Positions 32,252-43,073 are shown, counted from the stretch's first letter. The stretch: DNA of 64,000 bases from Karstenula rhodostoma CBS 690.94 (GCA_010093485.1 MU001498.1:1751126-1815125), one strand, 5' to 3'. Notes: generated by a model not told the origin, from the letters alone. A program made the numbers and translations.

Positions 32252-34059
32252 ATGGACCAGCTTCCCTACGAGATGGTTGATCGCATCAACTCGTTCTTGG
32301 ATATTGCCGACCTGAAGCGAACGCTCTTTGTATCGCGCCAATTCCAAGAAGCAGCAGAGTGGTATTCGGGCGCGTTCGAAAAGTTCGTTTTCTGTGACTC
32401 GTTACAGACCAATGGGTTCCCACAATGGACCGAGCTTGAGGACCAATGTGTCAAGTTCCTTAATACATTTCGCGGGCGGAGATCCCGGTATTTACGCCAC
32501 CTAGAAGTGCATACCGGATTGCCGGTTTTGGGGATAAAACAGGACCTGAGACCCCCTACCAGTATCAGCGTCTGCCCTGCCATGAAAGCCGCGAAGAGCT
32601 CTGCACCAAAGACGAAATCTTCACCCGACAAATCAAACAAATCTTCATAACCTTGAAAGCTCTCGAGGATTTTTTCCAACAGAACCGGGCTAGACACGCT
32701 ACAGCGAAACTGGAGCTTGTCATCATCACGCCGGTACAAGAGATGGACCTGGAATTCGGTTGCCTGCACATAATGAAATCCCACTGGCAAGTGCACTTGA
32801 TACCCACCGAGACGCTTCCTTCCCTTTCTTTTATTTGCAGTCTCAGCATATGCAATCCAGAAGAAGGTCCAAGTGCAAATGAGTTAAGACCCCAACAAAT
32901 GAGTGCGCATGCAAAGCTGGGCTGGCGCGTGCTGCTGGGTCTTGTTGAAAAATGTTCTAATTTACGATACATGGGTTGCTAGCTCGGGTTCTTGGAGTAC
33001 AGTATGACGGAAGATCGGACGCTGGGCGAGATATATGATTTAGAACGTGATCTCGAAGGTTGCACGCTCGATTCTCGGCAAGACTTCGCGGAAGCTTTGC
33101 AAATGTCAGAAATTTCCCTTCCAGAGTCGCTACAGTACGTGCAGCTTGATTTCTCGAATATTATGGAAGCGCATATAAATGCACAGCGTGGCCCCTCACC
33201 GAACTTAGCAAGCAGTTCACATCATGACAGGTTCAACAACAGTCTGCATTTGCTGGGAGATAATCTGCGCCGTCTGGACCTCCATCTTATAGCTGATGCA
33301 ACGCTATTTTTACCACCTGGCGCTAAAGCATACACTTCTTGGCCAAATCCCGAGTATTTGGACGTAAAATTTCATCCAGCAACGCCATCGGGGGATTGGT
33401 ATTTCAATAATCCTTCCATTCCATTGCAGGCGAATCCTGGATCGGTCTCTGGCTACAAAATCACACATCCCATGTACCCGCCTTTATGTGACCGTGGCAA
33501 CGTCGCAACTACATGCCCACATCACGAATTTAATATCCGGACTGACAATGACGTTCTTCAATATTTACCGTTCCCACAACATCGCACAACGCCGAACGAC
33601 ACTCATCTTGAACCATTTCTCTCGGCATTCGCGATGGCCACCACCGAGATGCCAGCATTGCGGGCTGCGGCTATATGGGCGCCACTGGGTGACTTACGTG
33701 CCCGGGGGATCACGTATGGAATACTAGGTGAACTAAGCATTCTGTACGATCCATTTCCACCTGGATGGACCCCAAAAGACCCAATTCCTCCGCGGTCCGA
33801 ATCGACCACTAGGCGTCTTTACTGGCATACTGACACCTGGCGCCCATCTCCGTAGTTGCACGCACTTTTCCAAGCTATCGGTCGCCTTGTCCACGGTGAC
33901 GCGTTGCAGGAGCGATGGAACAGTGAAGAAGAAGGCATAAATATTATGGACTTCGAACTAGACTTTGAGATCTTCCAGGCGTGTTTTCCGAGGTCATCGA
34001 GTGAATACATGACCTTGGATATGATGCGATGGTGGAATGAGAAACAGCGATATTTACAC
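32252..34059 (+). pseudogene. F-box protein, broken by frameshift and stops
   Basis: It starts with an F-box-like N-terminus (MDQLPYEMVDRINSFLDIADLKRTLFVSRQFQEA), which in intact proteins binds Skp1 in SCF ubiquitin ligases. After about 95 codons the frame shifts by one near 32550. The related sequence goes on as QRLPCHESREELCTKDEIF. It then continues through SISLPESLQYVQLDF-type text to a TAG at 32980-32982. Another TAG lies at 33853-33855, just before LHALFQAIGRLVHGDALQ. The 3' end (IYQ...) is cut by a short insertion at 34074. The large F-box family with poorly conserved C-terminal halves is common in Pleosporales. This copy should be inactive. Confidence 0.65.
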
Positions 34060-34073
34060 ATATATCAATGCTT

Positions 34074-34260
34074 GCCCTTTTTGGTTAGCCTGCGCACAGT
34101 CGCTAGGCGAGCCTTAGCCGCTTTTTTGGTCCCCCTTTGTTCGTGCATTGGCAAAGCGCGACGCCTTATGTTATCCACCCCTTCCGTTTTGTCTATCACT
34201 TTACGGGACACTACTTTGTAGTTCGTGTCAACAATTAGAAAACCATAGTGATCGTATACA
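34074..34260 (+). mobile_element. Short non-autonomous insertion (family B)
   Basis: A 187-bp insertion flanked by a perfect 14-bp direct repeat ATATATCAATGCTT (34060-34073 and 34261-34274). It shares with the 27639-27752 copy (opposite orientation) the segments GCCTTAGCCGCT, GTGCATTGGCAAAGCGCGAC, TTATCCACCCCTTC and the terminal CATAGTGATCGTATACA. It has no coding capacity. It interrupts the end of the F-box pseudogene. Confidence 0.7.
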
Positions 34261-34274
34261 ATATATCAATGCTT

Positions 34275-34577
34275 CAGCTAATCTAATGAAAATTACGATT
34301 AACGCACTGTTCGCAATCGTGAACTACAAAGCCCAACAATTGCCTGGTTTAGGTTTGCGTTGGGGCATCAATTAGAAATGCTCCACCGCTTTGGCAACAT
34401 CGAAACTTAAGAAGAAAACACGGTGTTGCGAGATTTTAAATTTAGGCAGATGGGAGTTCGCGTTGGTCAGCGCCATCGATGACGTTGTGTGTTTTGAGTG
34501 CCAACATGTCTAATCAATTCACGCTCATCTTCTAGGTCTCATCCCCAGACGCTTATCAGCCACCCACGAGTCCCTGC
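34275..34577. other. Intergenic region
   Basis: About 300 bp between the F-box remnant and the amidase remnant. No feature recognised. Confidence 0.4.
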
Positions 34578-36576
34578 TCAATCGAGCGTTGAGGGCACCC
34601 TTCTCGCTGGAAAGTTGGCCTCGTACGCAGACATGGCTCGAATCACCATCGGTTCATCGTAACGCCTTCCAACAAACGACATACCGTAGGGCAAATTGAT
34701 CTCATCGTACCCTGCAGGAACAGTTCCGACCGGGGAGCGACCAACAGCACCCAATCGAGGCGCAGAGCCCTCAGTCGGCACGGGCAGCAAGTCGAAATCA
34801 TATTCTCGGAACACATACTCGAGTCCTTATTCGTTGAGTTGCTGTTGTACCGACTTCGCATACCAATACTCCCATGAAGTGTTACGTGGACCCAGCTGAT
34901 CAGCCGCGAGGAAGGTGTCCTGACAGCACTTTCCCTGTGGGAACTCGACGTCTGCATTCTGTTCATTGAAGGTGATGATGTCGTGAAGTGTTCGAATAGT
35001 CGAGGATTTTTTTTATAACCTTTTTTTAAATACGCTTATTTTTGAGCTGTTAGCTAGGGGAAGCACCTTTTTGTCAACATTTTTGTCTACACACTCGATA
35101 ACTCGATCTTTTTGTCATTATTTCCCTCCTGATAGTCGAGGTTTTCGTCAGCTCAGTCATGAGATAGGGGTTCATATCCCATTTGACATCCTGCTGAACG
35201 ATGACAGTTCCATTGTGAGTTCTTTCCGACTGTCGGACGAAGGTGTACTTCCAATCTTGCACGTTCGGAAGAATGACAGGGTCGATAATCATTGCACCCA
35301 GGGAACGCATCCTATCAAAAGTGGCCTCAACGCCAGTGTTAATAACAGGCCTGTAGACTTGAAAGGTGTGATTCAAGAAAGGCTCTCTTAGAATGCCAAT
35401 TCGTAGCCCCTAGAAACCACTTCCGTTCAAAAATTGTGTGTAGTTTTCATATCGAAAAGGATTTACTGCCGCAGAGTATTCATTCCCCTCGTCGTGTTTT
35501 GCCGTGATCTCGAACAATGCGGCGATGTCCCACATCAACTTTGCCATTAGCCCCGTTGTGTCCTGCGATGACGAGATGGGTACAACCCCCCGTTCCACTA
35601 GTAATTACCTATAGAGGGACAAAGGCCGTAAAAGGCTGCTCAATTTAATGGGCTGGAAATGCTTGCTTCAGTGTCAGTACCAAGGGCAGCAGCCGCGAAA
35701 CCCACAGATACCGCCACTGCCGAACCAGAAGAGGTACCACTCGGGTCACCTCCGGCGCCGAAGCCACCGATCACATATGCCGCCTAGCACTGCCCTCCCC
35801 TTGCGCTCCAGGCTGAAGAGTTGTCACGGCCCATTTCGCCCGCCCACTATCTGGTCAGCTTACAAGATGACACATTACAATCGATCACGATTCGTATTTT
35901 GGCACCCCACCGAGTTCCTTTATCGAGTTTTGCCGCGGCTTGCCCAAGCTCGCGAAGTATCGAATTTGACAATCGATGACGAACCTCTTGCAGATTGGCC
36001 TTGCCCAATACGAGTACGCCTGCAGCTCGAAGCTTGCCAATTACAAAGCCGTCCCGCTGGACTTCGCTACCGAGCAACGCATAAGAGCCAGCAGTCTTAT
36101 CCATTCCCAGCTCGATGTCTGTGTTGAAATTGTCTTTGACCACAATCGGTACTCCGTGTAGAACGCTCCGAGTTGTTCCATAGGCGTGTTCGGTATCCAA
36201 ACGCGCGGCGATCTCTCTTGCGGTGGGAGAAACCTCGATGATTGATCGGAGGTTGAGTCCTGAAGATGATCAGTTTCGACGACAGTATTATGGCTCCGGG
36301 CGTCATACCTTGATGATCATTCGCTTCGATTCGCGCAATGTACGCTTCTACGAGCTGTAAAGTGGCCAAAGCACCTGATTCCAACGTGGTAACGACATCT
36401 GCAGCTAATACTGACAGTAGATTGATACTATTCGCAGTTACAGGATACTGTACGTTAGATCCCTTGTATGAGAAGGTCGTGTTGCTTGCGGCAAAAGCAG
36501 CTAATACGAAGCAAGCATACAGGGATTCCGAGAGTTCGCATACTGTTGGGTAGGTCCTGCTTAGGAGCTGTACCAT
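34578..36576 (-). pseudogene. Amidase-signature protein, multiply broken
   Basis: Read from 36576 down, the order of a secreted fungal amidase (GatA-like/AS family) can be followed. There is a hydrophobic N-terminus, then LVEAYIARIEANDHQG, HGVPIVVKDNFNTD and GKANLQE. The Gly/Ser signature GGDPSGTSSGSAVAVS follows in another frame near 35,690-35,740, with the catalytic Ser residues still visible. Next come DTTGLMAKLMWDIA, a stop at about 35,410, LREPFLNHTFQ, and finally LLPVPTEGSAPRLGAVGRSP to the end. Frames change near 36,000-35,790, one TAG and one further stop break it, and a 126-bp insertion sits at 35006-35131. It cannot make a full enzyme. Confidence 0.7.
35006..35131 (-). mobile_element. 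Short non-autonomous insertion (family A) inside the amidase remnant
   Basis: A 126-bp insertion flanked by a perfect 10-bp direct repeat ATAGTCGAGG (34996-35005 and 35132-35141). Removing it and one repeat copy restores the amidase reading across ELTKTSTIRTLHDIITFN, which fixes both boundaries. On the minus strand it starts CAGGAGGGA and ends in an A-rich tail (about 35006-35038). It is the second copy of the element at 27548-27778. Confidence 0.75.
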
Positions 36577-36671
36577 CTACGAATGAGTCAGCTGTTTTGC
36601 TGTATATACATCTGCGACTATTGTAAACTAGTTGATCCTTCAACCATTCACAAATGTAGATTCCCCATCTG

Positions 36672-37510
36672 ATGGTTCAGAGCGCTACGGCTAGACTTTT
36701 TGAGGAAGTCAATATCTCCGGCACAAAAAACTTACTAAAATGCATCTACGAGCACAGAGGCGTAAGGATGTTAATCTACACATCCAGCACCGGAATCATT
36801 CATAATGGGTACACAGACAGTGCGCGATCTCTTTTGCCTCCAAAGACACCATAGCAGATAACCATAGATGTAGTCCTCAATGCAACCGAAGATGTGCCCA
36901 TCTTTCCAAATCACCCCGAATACTATGGTCGTAAGTAACCCTTTCAGACGACGCTATGATTTGCTCAGTAAACGCAAGGTCAGGCACGAAAGAAGAAGCA
37001 GAAGTCATATTCCGTAAAGCAAACCGGAAGCACGGCCTTCTCACCTGCATCCTGCGGTGTCCTACATTGTATGGCGAGGCAGACAACACTACGATCCCAC
37101 AGATCGTGGGCAACGCACAAGCTGGCCGAGGGAATATGCAGATAGGCGACGGTGAGAATATGTTCGACTACCTATACCTTGGAAATGCGGCGTACGCCCA
37201 TCGCTTGGCGGCAAACAAGCTCCTCAGGTTGATGTGGCGACACCACCACCTACCAAGGATGGAAGGGTCGATGGTGGGGTCTTTATCATCTCAGACGGTA
37301 AGGTGTGCCACATTTCGTACATGCCGTTAAGATAGTTTTTCTCTCGATTATGTGTATGCTGATTAAGAAATAGCCATAGAAATTCTGGGACTTCGTAAAA
37401 GCGGTCGGCACTGCCGCTGGGTGTGGAGTTATAAGGGAGAATGTGAAGGTTGTTCCAACGTGGTTATACTATGCTATGGCCGTCATTGCTAAGTGGAGCG
37501 TGTAGCTATC
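36672..37510 (+). pseudogene. 3-beta-hydroxysteroid dehydrogenase/isomerase-like remnant
   Basis: Pieces of an extended SDR resembling sterol C-3/C-4 dehydrogenases (ERG26-like family) can be followed. They are NISGTKNLLKCIYEHRGVRMLIYTSSTG, then IFPNHPEYYGR, then AEVIFRKANRKHGLLTCILRCPTLYGEADN, GENMFDYLYLGNAAYAHRLAAN and FWDFVKAVG. The N-terminal Rossmann part before residue ~70 is absent. The active-site YxxxK region is lost between 36,930 and 36,960, and the frame changes at least three times with stops (36852, 37328). It is a truncated pseudogene. Confidence 0.6.
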
Positions 37511-38007
37511 CACGTCCGCCCGCAAGGAATAACATATAAATCGGAAGATGATCAGGTTCTTTACGATGACCAACACATTAAATATCAGCAAGGCGAAGAC
37601 ACGGCTCGGATATCGACCGTAGTGGGCGACACAAGAGGGCATAGTCAAGGCTGTACACGCGCTCTTGCAGTCTCAGGAAGGCAAGAAATCGCTTTGAAGT
37701 TGTATAATGGAGTATGAACGTGGATATAGGGCTATAGCTGTTGTGAGGGACCTTCCACAGCTCTTCTTCCTTGGCTTAACACGATCGCTCTATTTGCACT
37801 GCAAAAGCTACTCTACTGCGTAACATTAGCACAGAGACTTAATGAATGTTTCGAATATTCGGCATACCGTAGAAGTACTGTGGACCTCATCACCCAGCTC
37901 ATTAGGGTCAATCACTGGATGATATTCGGAGGCTCGGAAAATCCAGTGAACCATGCAGATGCTGAGGCTCTGCTCCTCCATAAAGGGTTGGCAGAATCTG
38001 CTAATGA
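37511..38007. other. Left flank of the metabolite cluster
   Basis: About 500 bp between the dehydrogenase remnant and the NRPS stop codon. I looked here for a third thiolation domain of the NRPS on the minus strand (a GGxS motif) and found none. Short frames on both strands show no domain. Confidence 0.45.
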
Positions 38008-41000
38008 CTACCTGAAGTTCCTCAACCTACATATGTCGTTCACAATATAGTGAAATGGCATATCATCCATTAATGCCTCAAGGGCGACATTGATGATTCT
38101 CTGAAGATTCCTCATATACTGCTGAGTGAATGTTTCCGTGCTGTACTCCAACCTCAGCTCTAGCGCTTCGTCCAGTGTCGTCGAGAATTCAACCATCAGC
38201 TTGAACTTTGCACCCTGCGTCCAAGTGGGTATTCTTTTTGCTCCCGGTATGGCAAGGGTAATTCTATCGCGTTGGTCGTGAAATGACACCATCACTTCGA
38301 AAAGTGGATGGTTCGGAAATCGGTGGGATATTTTCAGGTGTGTGAGAAGCTGGTTCCAAGGTGCAGCATGTAAAAGCGCTGCACGGCTCGATCGCTGAAC
38401 ACTTTCTAGGAACGATGCACCTTGATTTTCTGCGTCAGGATACCGTATTCGAATGGGCAGAGGCTCGAGGAAGAGCCCAACTACGTCTTGGCAATCCTCA
38501 GAGTGTCGACTCAGGTATGGCGCACCGAGCACCATGTCGCACGCGCTCGCATCGTTTTGCAACGCTAATGTAACGGCAGCCAGCACCAATTGATGCATCG
38601 TAACTTTCCGGCACTCTGCGAATGTCTTCATTCTCAGGTAAGCCTCGGCGGAAAAGTAGCGGATTATAGACGACCCTTCCCATGTCTCGCGTGGGGTGTT
38701 TCTGATTAAGGGAAAATCTGCCGCCGGTGCATCTTTCAGGCAATCTTCCCAGAAGGACATATTTTCTCGATTTACAAGCCTCAGTGGAATGCTCGAGTAG
38801 GTCGCGATCACTGGAGGTAACTGCTCGCCATGGTACATGACGGCGACCTCGCCAAGGAGAACTCGTAAAGTCGCGAGATCGCATATGATATGGCTGATCA
38901 CGACGACTATGTGCGTTGGCGATATCGATACGCGGACTAGATTGTCATTTCGAAGATCGAAGAGGCGATGTATTTCGTGTGGTATGTCGATGCTAGGGAC
39001 TTCCAGAGCAATTGGCACGTCTCCATATTTTCTGCATACTGTTTTGGACGATGAGAGGTAGTAGCGAGAGCGCAGAATGCGGTGTCTCCCTAAAACATGA
39101 TTCCAAGAAGCAACCAGTCTAGACTTGTCCAGTAAAGGATGTAGTGTGCAGGCAAATGTGACATTGAATGCAGGTGAGCCACCCCCGCATTCAGACTTAT
39201 CCCACCAGTCCCGCTCGATAGGCGAAACGTCGTGGTCGCCAAGGGGGATCTGGGTGCGACCCTGGTCCCGCAATTTCGAGGCTTCGAAGAACGTCAACAA
39301 ATGTCGCAGGGAAGGCGAGGTCATAATCGTGCTTATGCTGATTTCCTGACCACAGATCTTGGACAGTCGGTGCGAAAACGAAAGCTGCGAGATTGAGCTC
39401 CCACCCATGTCGTAAAAAGTAGAACCAAGATCAACCGATGCACCTTCCGGTAAGTTCAAGACGTGCCGTACTGCAGCCTTCATCATGGATTCCGGTACAT
39501 CCGAGTTGTCCTGAGACGAGAGTGTCTTTACAAGTGACATTGTGCTTACAATCGCGTTGTAATCAAGTTTGCCGGCTCTTGTACAGGGAAACTGTTCTAC
39601 TGCACGAATGTGTTGCGGTATTGCGTACTGGGGAATGTGCTCTCGCAGCTGAAACCGCATTGTGGACACATTGATGTTTTGCGGTTGGACTTGCGCATAC
39701 AACACCCCATCCATTGCAGTTATTGCGACAGCCGAGCAAGTAGGTATGGCGCGCAAAATTCGAATTTCAAGATCGTCCAGTTCGATTCGAAAGCCTCGGA
39801 GCTTGACTTGTCGATCAGAACGTCCCAAAAAGACCAGCTCCCCATCCTCGTTCCAGTATCCTTTATCACCCGTTCGATACATGGTCTCATCCAAGTGTGG
39901 GTTCACAGAGTCGGCAACAAACCGCTCTGCTGTTTTCTCTTTGTCTCCCACATATCCAATGGCCACCTGCACTCCAGCCAGATATATCTCTCCCACAACC
40001 CCAAGTGGAAGCACCCTTTGGTCTTCACCCAAAATGTAGACTCGTGTAGAAGGGTTAGGAATACCAAGGGTCACAGTCCGGCCCCAGTGGAGTTGCTTGA
40101 TCGTGGCGCCACAAGTAGCTTCGGTCGGCCCATACATATTGAAAACCACCCTTGTGGCTGACCACTTATCAGCCACTTGCTGTGGTGCCGGTTCGCCAAC
40201 GAGGTATAGTGTGCTTAGCGCTGGAAAATCACTTGGCTCCATCATTCTCGCAACAGAAGGTGTTAGAATTACTGCATCTACAATGTGGATGTGAGCAAAG
40301 GGATTCCGGCGGTCGGGAAGAACGAGGGTAGCTCCATAGCTCAGGGCCGAGAAGATTTCGTGTATGCTGCCATCAAAGCTAGGCGACATAAATTGAGCGA
40401 TTCTCCACCCAGGACGAGCGCGGAGGCGAACCTCAAAGTCCGATTGGAATGCCACGAGCCCTCTATGCCGACACAAAACCCCCTTCGGCTTCCCGGTAGA
40501 ACCAGATGTAAAGCAGAGATATGCAGGTGCCCCTGGCTTAGGCGTCCTCTCCTCTGGCTTGGGCCGGCTAAATGTTTCTGTATTATGTAGCAGTTCATCC
40601 ACGGAGAAGCACAAGGTGCACAGCGAGGGTTTGGTGACCTTTGCAGCGGCAGTACTTACCAGGAAGACCCTCGCTCCCGCGACGACAAAATTGGCATCCC
40701 GAATTCTGTCCGGCAGCCCTTCGTCGAATGGGCAGTAAACTGCGCCAGCTTTTAGTATCGAATAAATCCCAATGATCCAGTTGATCGACCGATCAGCACG
40801 ACAGACAACAACGTCTCCGGGGGAAACAAACTCTGCTATGCGCTTCGAAACGATGAAAGACTTGACGTCGAGCTCTGCATAGGTTATAGTTTGGCTGTCT
40901 TGTTCCACCGCAATCAGCTCCGGATTCTGCAACGCAACGCGAGTGAACAATGACAACAGGTCATCGCCAGTCGACCCGACCGTTGTGTCTGGTGATGACC

Positions 41001-42633
41001 AATTTCCGACTCTGCTTACATAAAGGCGATGTGTTAAGCTAGCTTCGTCGAGGCACGCTTTAATGGTAAGATTGGGTTGCTGAAGGAGGCGAAGGCATTC
41101 GGAGAAAAGGTTCACCATGGGAGTAATCTGAAACTCAGAGTAAACGTCCCGGTGATATTTGACTCGGAAGGTCTTGTCCGGTGAAATCTCAAGAACTAAA
41201 GGAATGTCCGACATAACATATTGCTCTGGTGGCTCCGTTGGCGGTATGATGTTCCGAGTGCATTGCTGGGTGAATGGAACCTCAAGTAGAACATTAAGAG
41301 CGGAGGAGAAACTTCGGGCAAATCCATGTTGCGGTGAGGTCCACTGGAGTGAATTATGCCGTAATAAGGAGTTAAAAACGCCCCGGACGAATTCTAGAGA
41401 GCTCCATCCAAGGTCCATGGCGATGCACAACGGAAGCAGGTTAATCGTTGGCCCTACCACAACCAGTATGATGTCCATGGGAAGAGTTCGCCCAGAGAGG
41501 ACCGTACCAAAGCACACATCATTTGAGTTTGTGTATACAGACAGCACGAGTGCCCAAGCAGCATGGTATAAAGCTCCGAGTGTTACGCCTGAAGTCTGAC
41601 AGTAGGCTGCCATCTTCCTGAAATCCATGTCATGAAGCCGAAGTGTAACTTCGCCTACTGTATTTCTTTGGGCTTGTGAAGGTAATGCAGCGGGAAGCAT
41701 CAGCTTAGAGACCGTCCGAGGATGTTCTTCGCGCCTCTTCTTCCAGAACAAGCTTCCCACATCGTGGAACTGTCGCTGGAGGGTAAGTAGGTCTTCTGAG
41801 TACTGACGGAATGATGGCCCCTGGTCGATGGCTTTTCCTGCTAGAAAATTGTCCAATTTAGAGAGAATCAGTCCACGTGAATAGTCGTCCACGAGAGCGT
41901 GGTGAACACGCCAGACTACCGTACTCTTTCCTCTTCCGTTTATCCCTGGAATGGTCACTACTCTGAAGCTACTTCCAAAGTATTGACCCTCTATTTTCAT
42001 TCTCTGCAGTTCTATTCCATGGGAAAATTCGTCACGAACAACGATCTCATCCCAGTCGAATGTAGCATTCTCGCCCTCCACTAGGTAGGCACCAGAATCA
42101 AGGAAGTCAATAGTAGTGCGGAATATGGGTTCACTCGCGAGCACAGCTCTCCATGCTTCCTTCAAAGTCGGAACATTATCCGGAAGATGAGTCTCGGAGT
42201 AGTAAATGATATTGTGGCCAGGATGGAGTTGTGAAGAGCGAACAAGAGACAGCTGCATTTCCGTCATGGGGACACGGTGTGTATCCAGTGCAGCTGAATC
42301 TGGAAGGCCAGTCATCCATCGGTTTTGCGCCTCAACCCGTACTTTGGTTAATTCTCCGTTTTTTCGATAGCCATAGCCAACTGCTCGCAGAGGTGGTCCG
42401 GGGAGCGTTTGTCGAAATGCCTGATGGACAAGTTCCGCTATCGTCCGTACCGTGAAAACATACTCTAGCGGGATACAAATCCCATAACTTCTTAAACGGG
42501 CCTGAAGTTGAATAGATGACAATGAGTCTCCACCATTTTCGATGAAGCCAGAAGCAATGTCCAGACCAGCCAGGGGCGATCCCACGGCTAGTTCAGTTTC
42601 TCTGAAGATCGTGTGGAGTGCGTGAATATACAT
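38008..42633 (-). CDS. Bimodular NRPS of ETP type, T-C-A-T-C
   Basis: A single-exon gene; the first ATG after an upstream in-frame stop is at 42633, giving 1541 residues. Residues 1-80 are a thiolation domain (GGDSLSS, Ser37). A condensation domain follows, with HHALVDDYS. The only adenylation domain has FTSGSTGKPKGV, FDGSIHEIF, MYGPTEAT, YRTGDKGYW and KLRGFRIELDDLE. A second thiolation domain has DMGGSSISQL. A terminal condensation domain has SHIICDLAT in place of HHxxxDG. GliP/SirP-type enzymes have A-T-C-A-T-C-T, so the first A and the last T are absent here. The frame is intact for its whole length, arguing against simple decay. By family it builds the diketopiperazine core of an ETP. It is divergent from the GGCT gene, with a YCGGN3CCGR site between them. 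Confidence 0.88.
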   Translation of the reverse strand: MYIHALHTIFRETELAVGSPLAGLDIASGFIENGGDSLSSIQLQARLRSYGICIPLEYVFTVRTIAELVHQAFRQTLPGPPLRAVGYGYRKNGELTKVRVEAQNRWMTGLPDSAALDTHRVPMTEMQLSLVRSSQLHPGHNIIYYSETHLPDNVPTLKEAWRAVLASEPIFRTTIDFLDSGAYLVEGENATFDWDEIVVRDEFSHGIELQRMKIEGQYFGSSFRVVTIPGINGRGKSTVVWRVHHALVDDYSRGLILSKLDNFLAGKAIDQGPSFRQYSEDLLTLQRQFHDVGSLFWKKRREEHPRTVSKLMLPAALPSQAQRNTVGEVTLRLHDMDFRKMAAYCQTSGVTLGALYHAAWALVLSVYTNSNDVCFGTVLSGRTLPMDIILVVVGPTINLLPLCIAMDLGWSSLEFVRGVFNSLLRHNSLQWTSPQHGFARSFSSALNVLLEVPFTQQCTRNIIPPTEPPEQYVMSDIPLVLEISPDKTFRVKYHRDVYSEFQITPMVNLFSECLRLLQQPNLTIKACLDEASLTHRLYVSRVGNWSSPDTTVGSTGDDLLSLFTRVALQNPELIAVEQDSQTITYAELDVKSFIVSKRIAEFVSPGDVVVCRADRSINWIIGIYSILKAGAVYCPFDEGLPDRIRDANFVVAGARVFLVSTAAAKVTKPSLCTLCFSVDELLHNTETFSRPKPEERTPKPGAPAYLCFTSGSTGKPKGVLCRHRGLVAFQSDFEVRLRARPGWRIAQFMSPSFDGSIHEIFSALSYGATLVLPDRRNPFAHIHIVDAVILTPSVARMMEPSDFPALSTLYLVGEPAPQQVADKWSATRVVFNMYGPTEATCGATIKQLHWGRTVTLGIPNPSTRVYILGEDQRVLPLGVVGEIYLAGVQVAIGYVGDKEKTAERFVADSVNPHLDETMYRTGDKGYWNEDGELVFLGRSDRQVKLRGFRIELDDLEIRILRAIPTCSAVAITAMDGVLYAQVQPQNINVSTMRFQLREHIPQYAIPQHIRAVEQFPCTRAGKLDYNAIVSTMSLVKTLSSQDNSDVPESMMKAAVRHVLNLPEGASVDLGSTFYDMGGSSISQLSFSHRLSKICGQEISISTIMTSPSLRHLLTFFEASKLRDQGRTQIPLGDHDVSPIERDWWDKSECGGGSPAFNVTFACTLHPLLDKSRLVASWNHVLGRHRILRSRYYLSSSKTVCRKYGDVPIALEVPSIDIPHEIHRLFDLRNDNLVRVSISPTHIVVVISHIICDLATLRVLLGEVAVMYHGEQLPPVIATYSSIPLRLVNRENMSFWEDCLKDAPAADFPLIRNTPRETWEGSSIIRYFSAEAYLRMKTFAECRKVTMHQLVLAAVTLALQNDASACDMVLGAPYLSRHSEDCQDVVGLFLEPLPIRIRYPDAENQGASFLESVQRSSRAALLHAAPWNQLLTHLKISHRFPNHPLFEVMVSFHDQRDRITLAIPGAKRIPTWTQGAKFKLMVEFSTTLDEALELRLEYSTETFTQQYMRNLQRIINVALEALMDDMPFHYIVNDICRLRNFR

Positions 42634-42739
42634 GATGACGGAAGAGTTGTTGGTAGCTTGTGAGCTGCACAAACATGAAAGCTACACAAAAGAACAAAAG
42701 TTGAATCAGGTGTTCTACGATAGCCTCATTTCAGGCACT

Positions 42740-42750
42740 CCGGGGCCCGA
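42740..42750. promoter_or_regulatory. Palindromic Zn2Cys6-type site (CCGGGGCCCGA)
   Basis: Fits YCGGNNNCCGR, one base from TCGGNNNCCGA, the consensus reported for ETP-cluster regulators of the GliZ/SirZ type. It lies in the 440-bp divergent promoter of the NRPS and the GGCT gene, 107 bp before the NRPS ATG. Confidence 0.6.
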
Positions 42751-43073
42751 TGATGTGATGCATGCTACAGCAGGGATAAAGCCTACCCCTGTCATCCGCC
42801 GGAAAGAGGACAACTGGACATCAAATGCGGCCAATAAAATTTAATAACCTAGGCTATTCAACGGCAAGCTAAATCAGTAATAACCCAAGTAATGTAGATG
42901 AAGCACCGAGCGGATTGGCATCTGAAGCAGCTACCTGGTGGTGGACATTAGACACAGACACCTTTGATTGCACCTATAATTGTATTTATTTCTCGGTAAG
43001 TGCCAGAAGGGGGTAAGATGAACATACTATCGAACATAGCCTAAAAAATACTGGTAGATCCGTCTTGATCGCC

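Noticed and set aside
37740..38007. Possible third thiolation domain or extra small gene after the NRPS
   Set aside because: Short frames on both strands but no carrier-domain GGxS motif and no recognisable domain.
42634..42672. NRPS start 13 codons further upstream
   Set aside because: That position is a TTG, not ATG; the first ATG is at 42633 and already precedes the whole thiolation domain.
42634..43060. A missing A1 adenylation domain of the NRPS upstream of the T domain
   Set aside because: Only ~440 bp separate it from the GGCT gene. An in-frame stop lies just upstream and no A-domain motif is found in any frame there.
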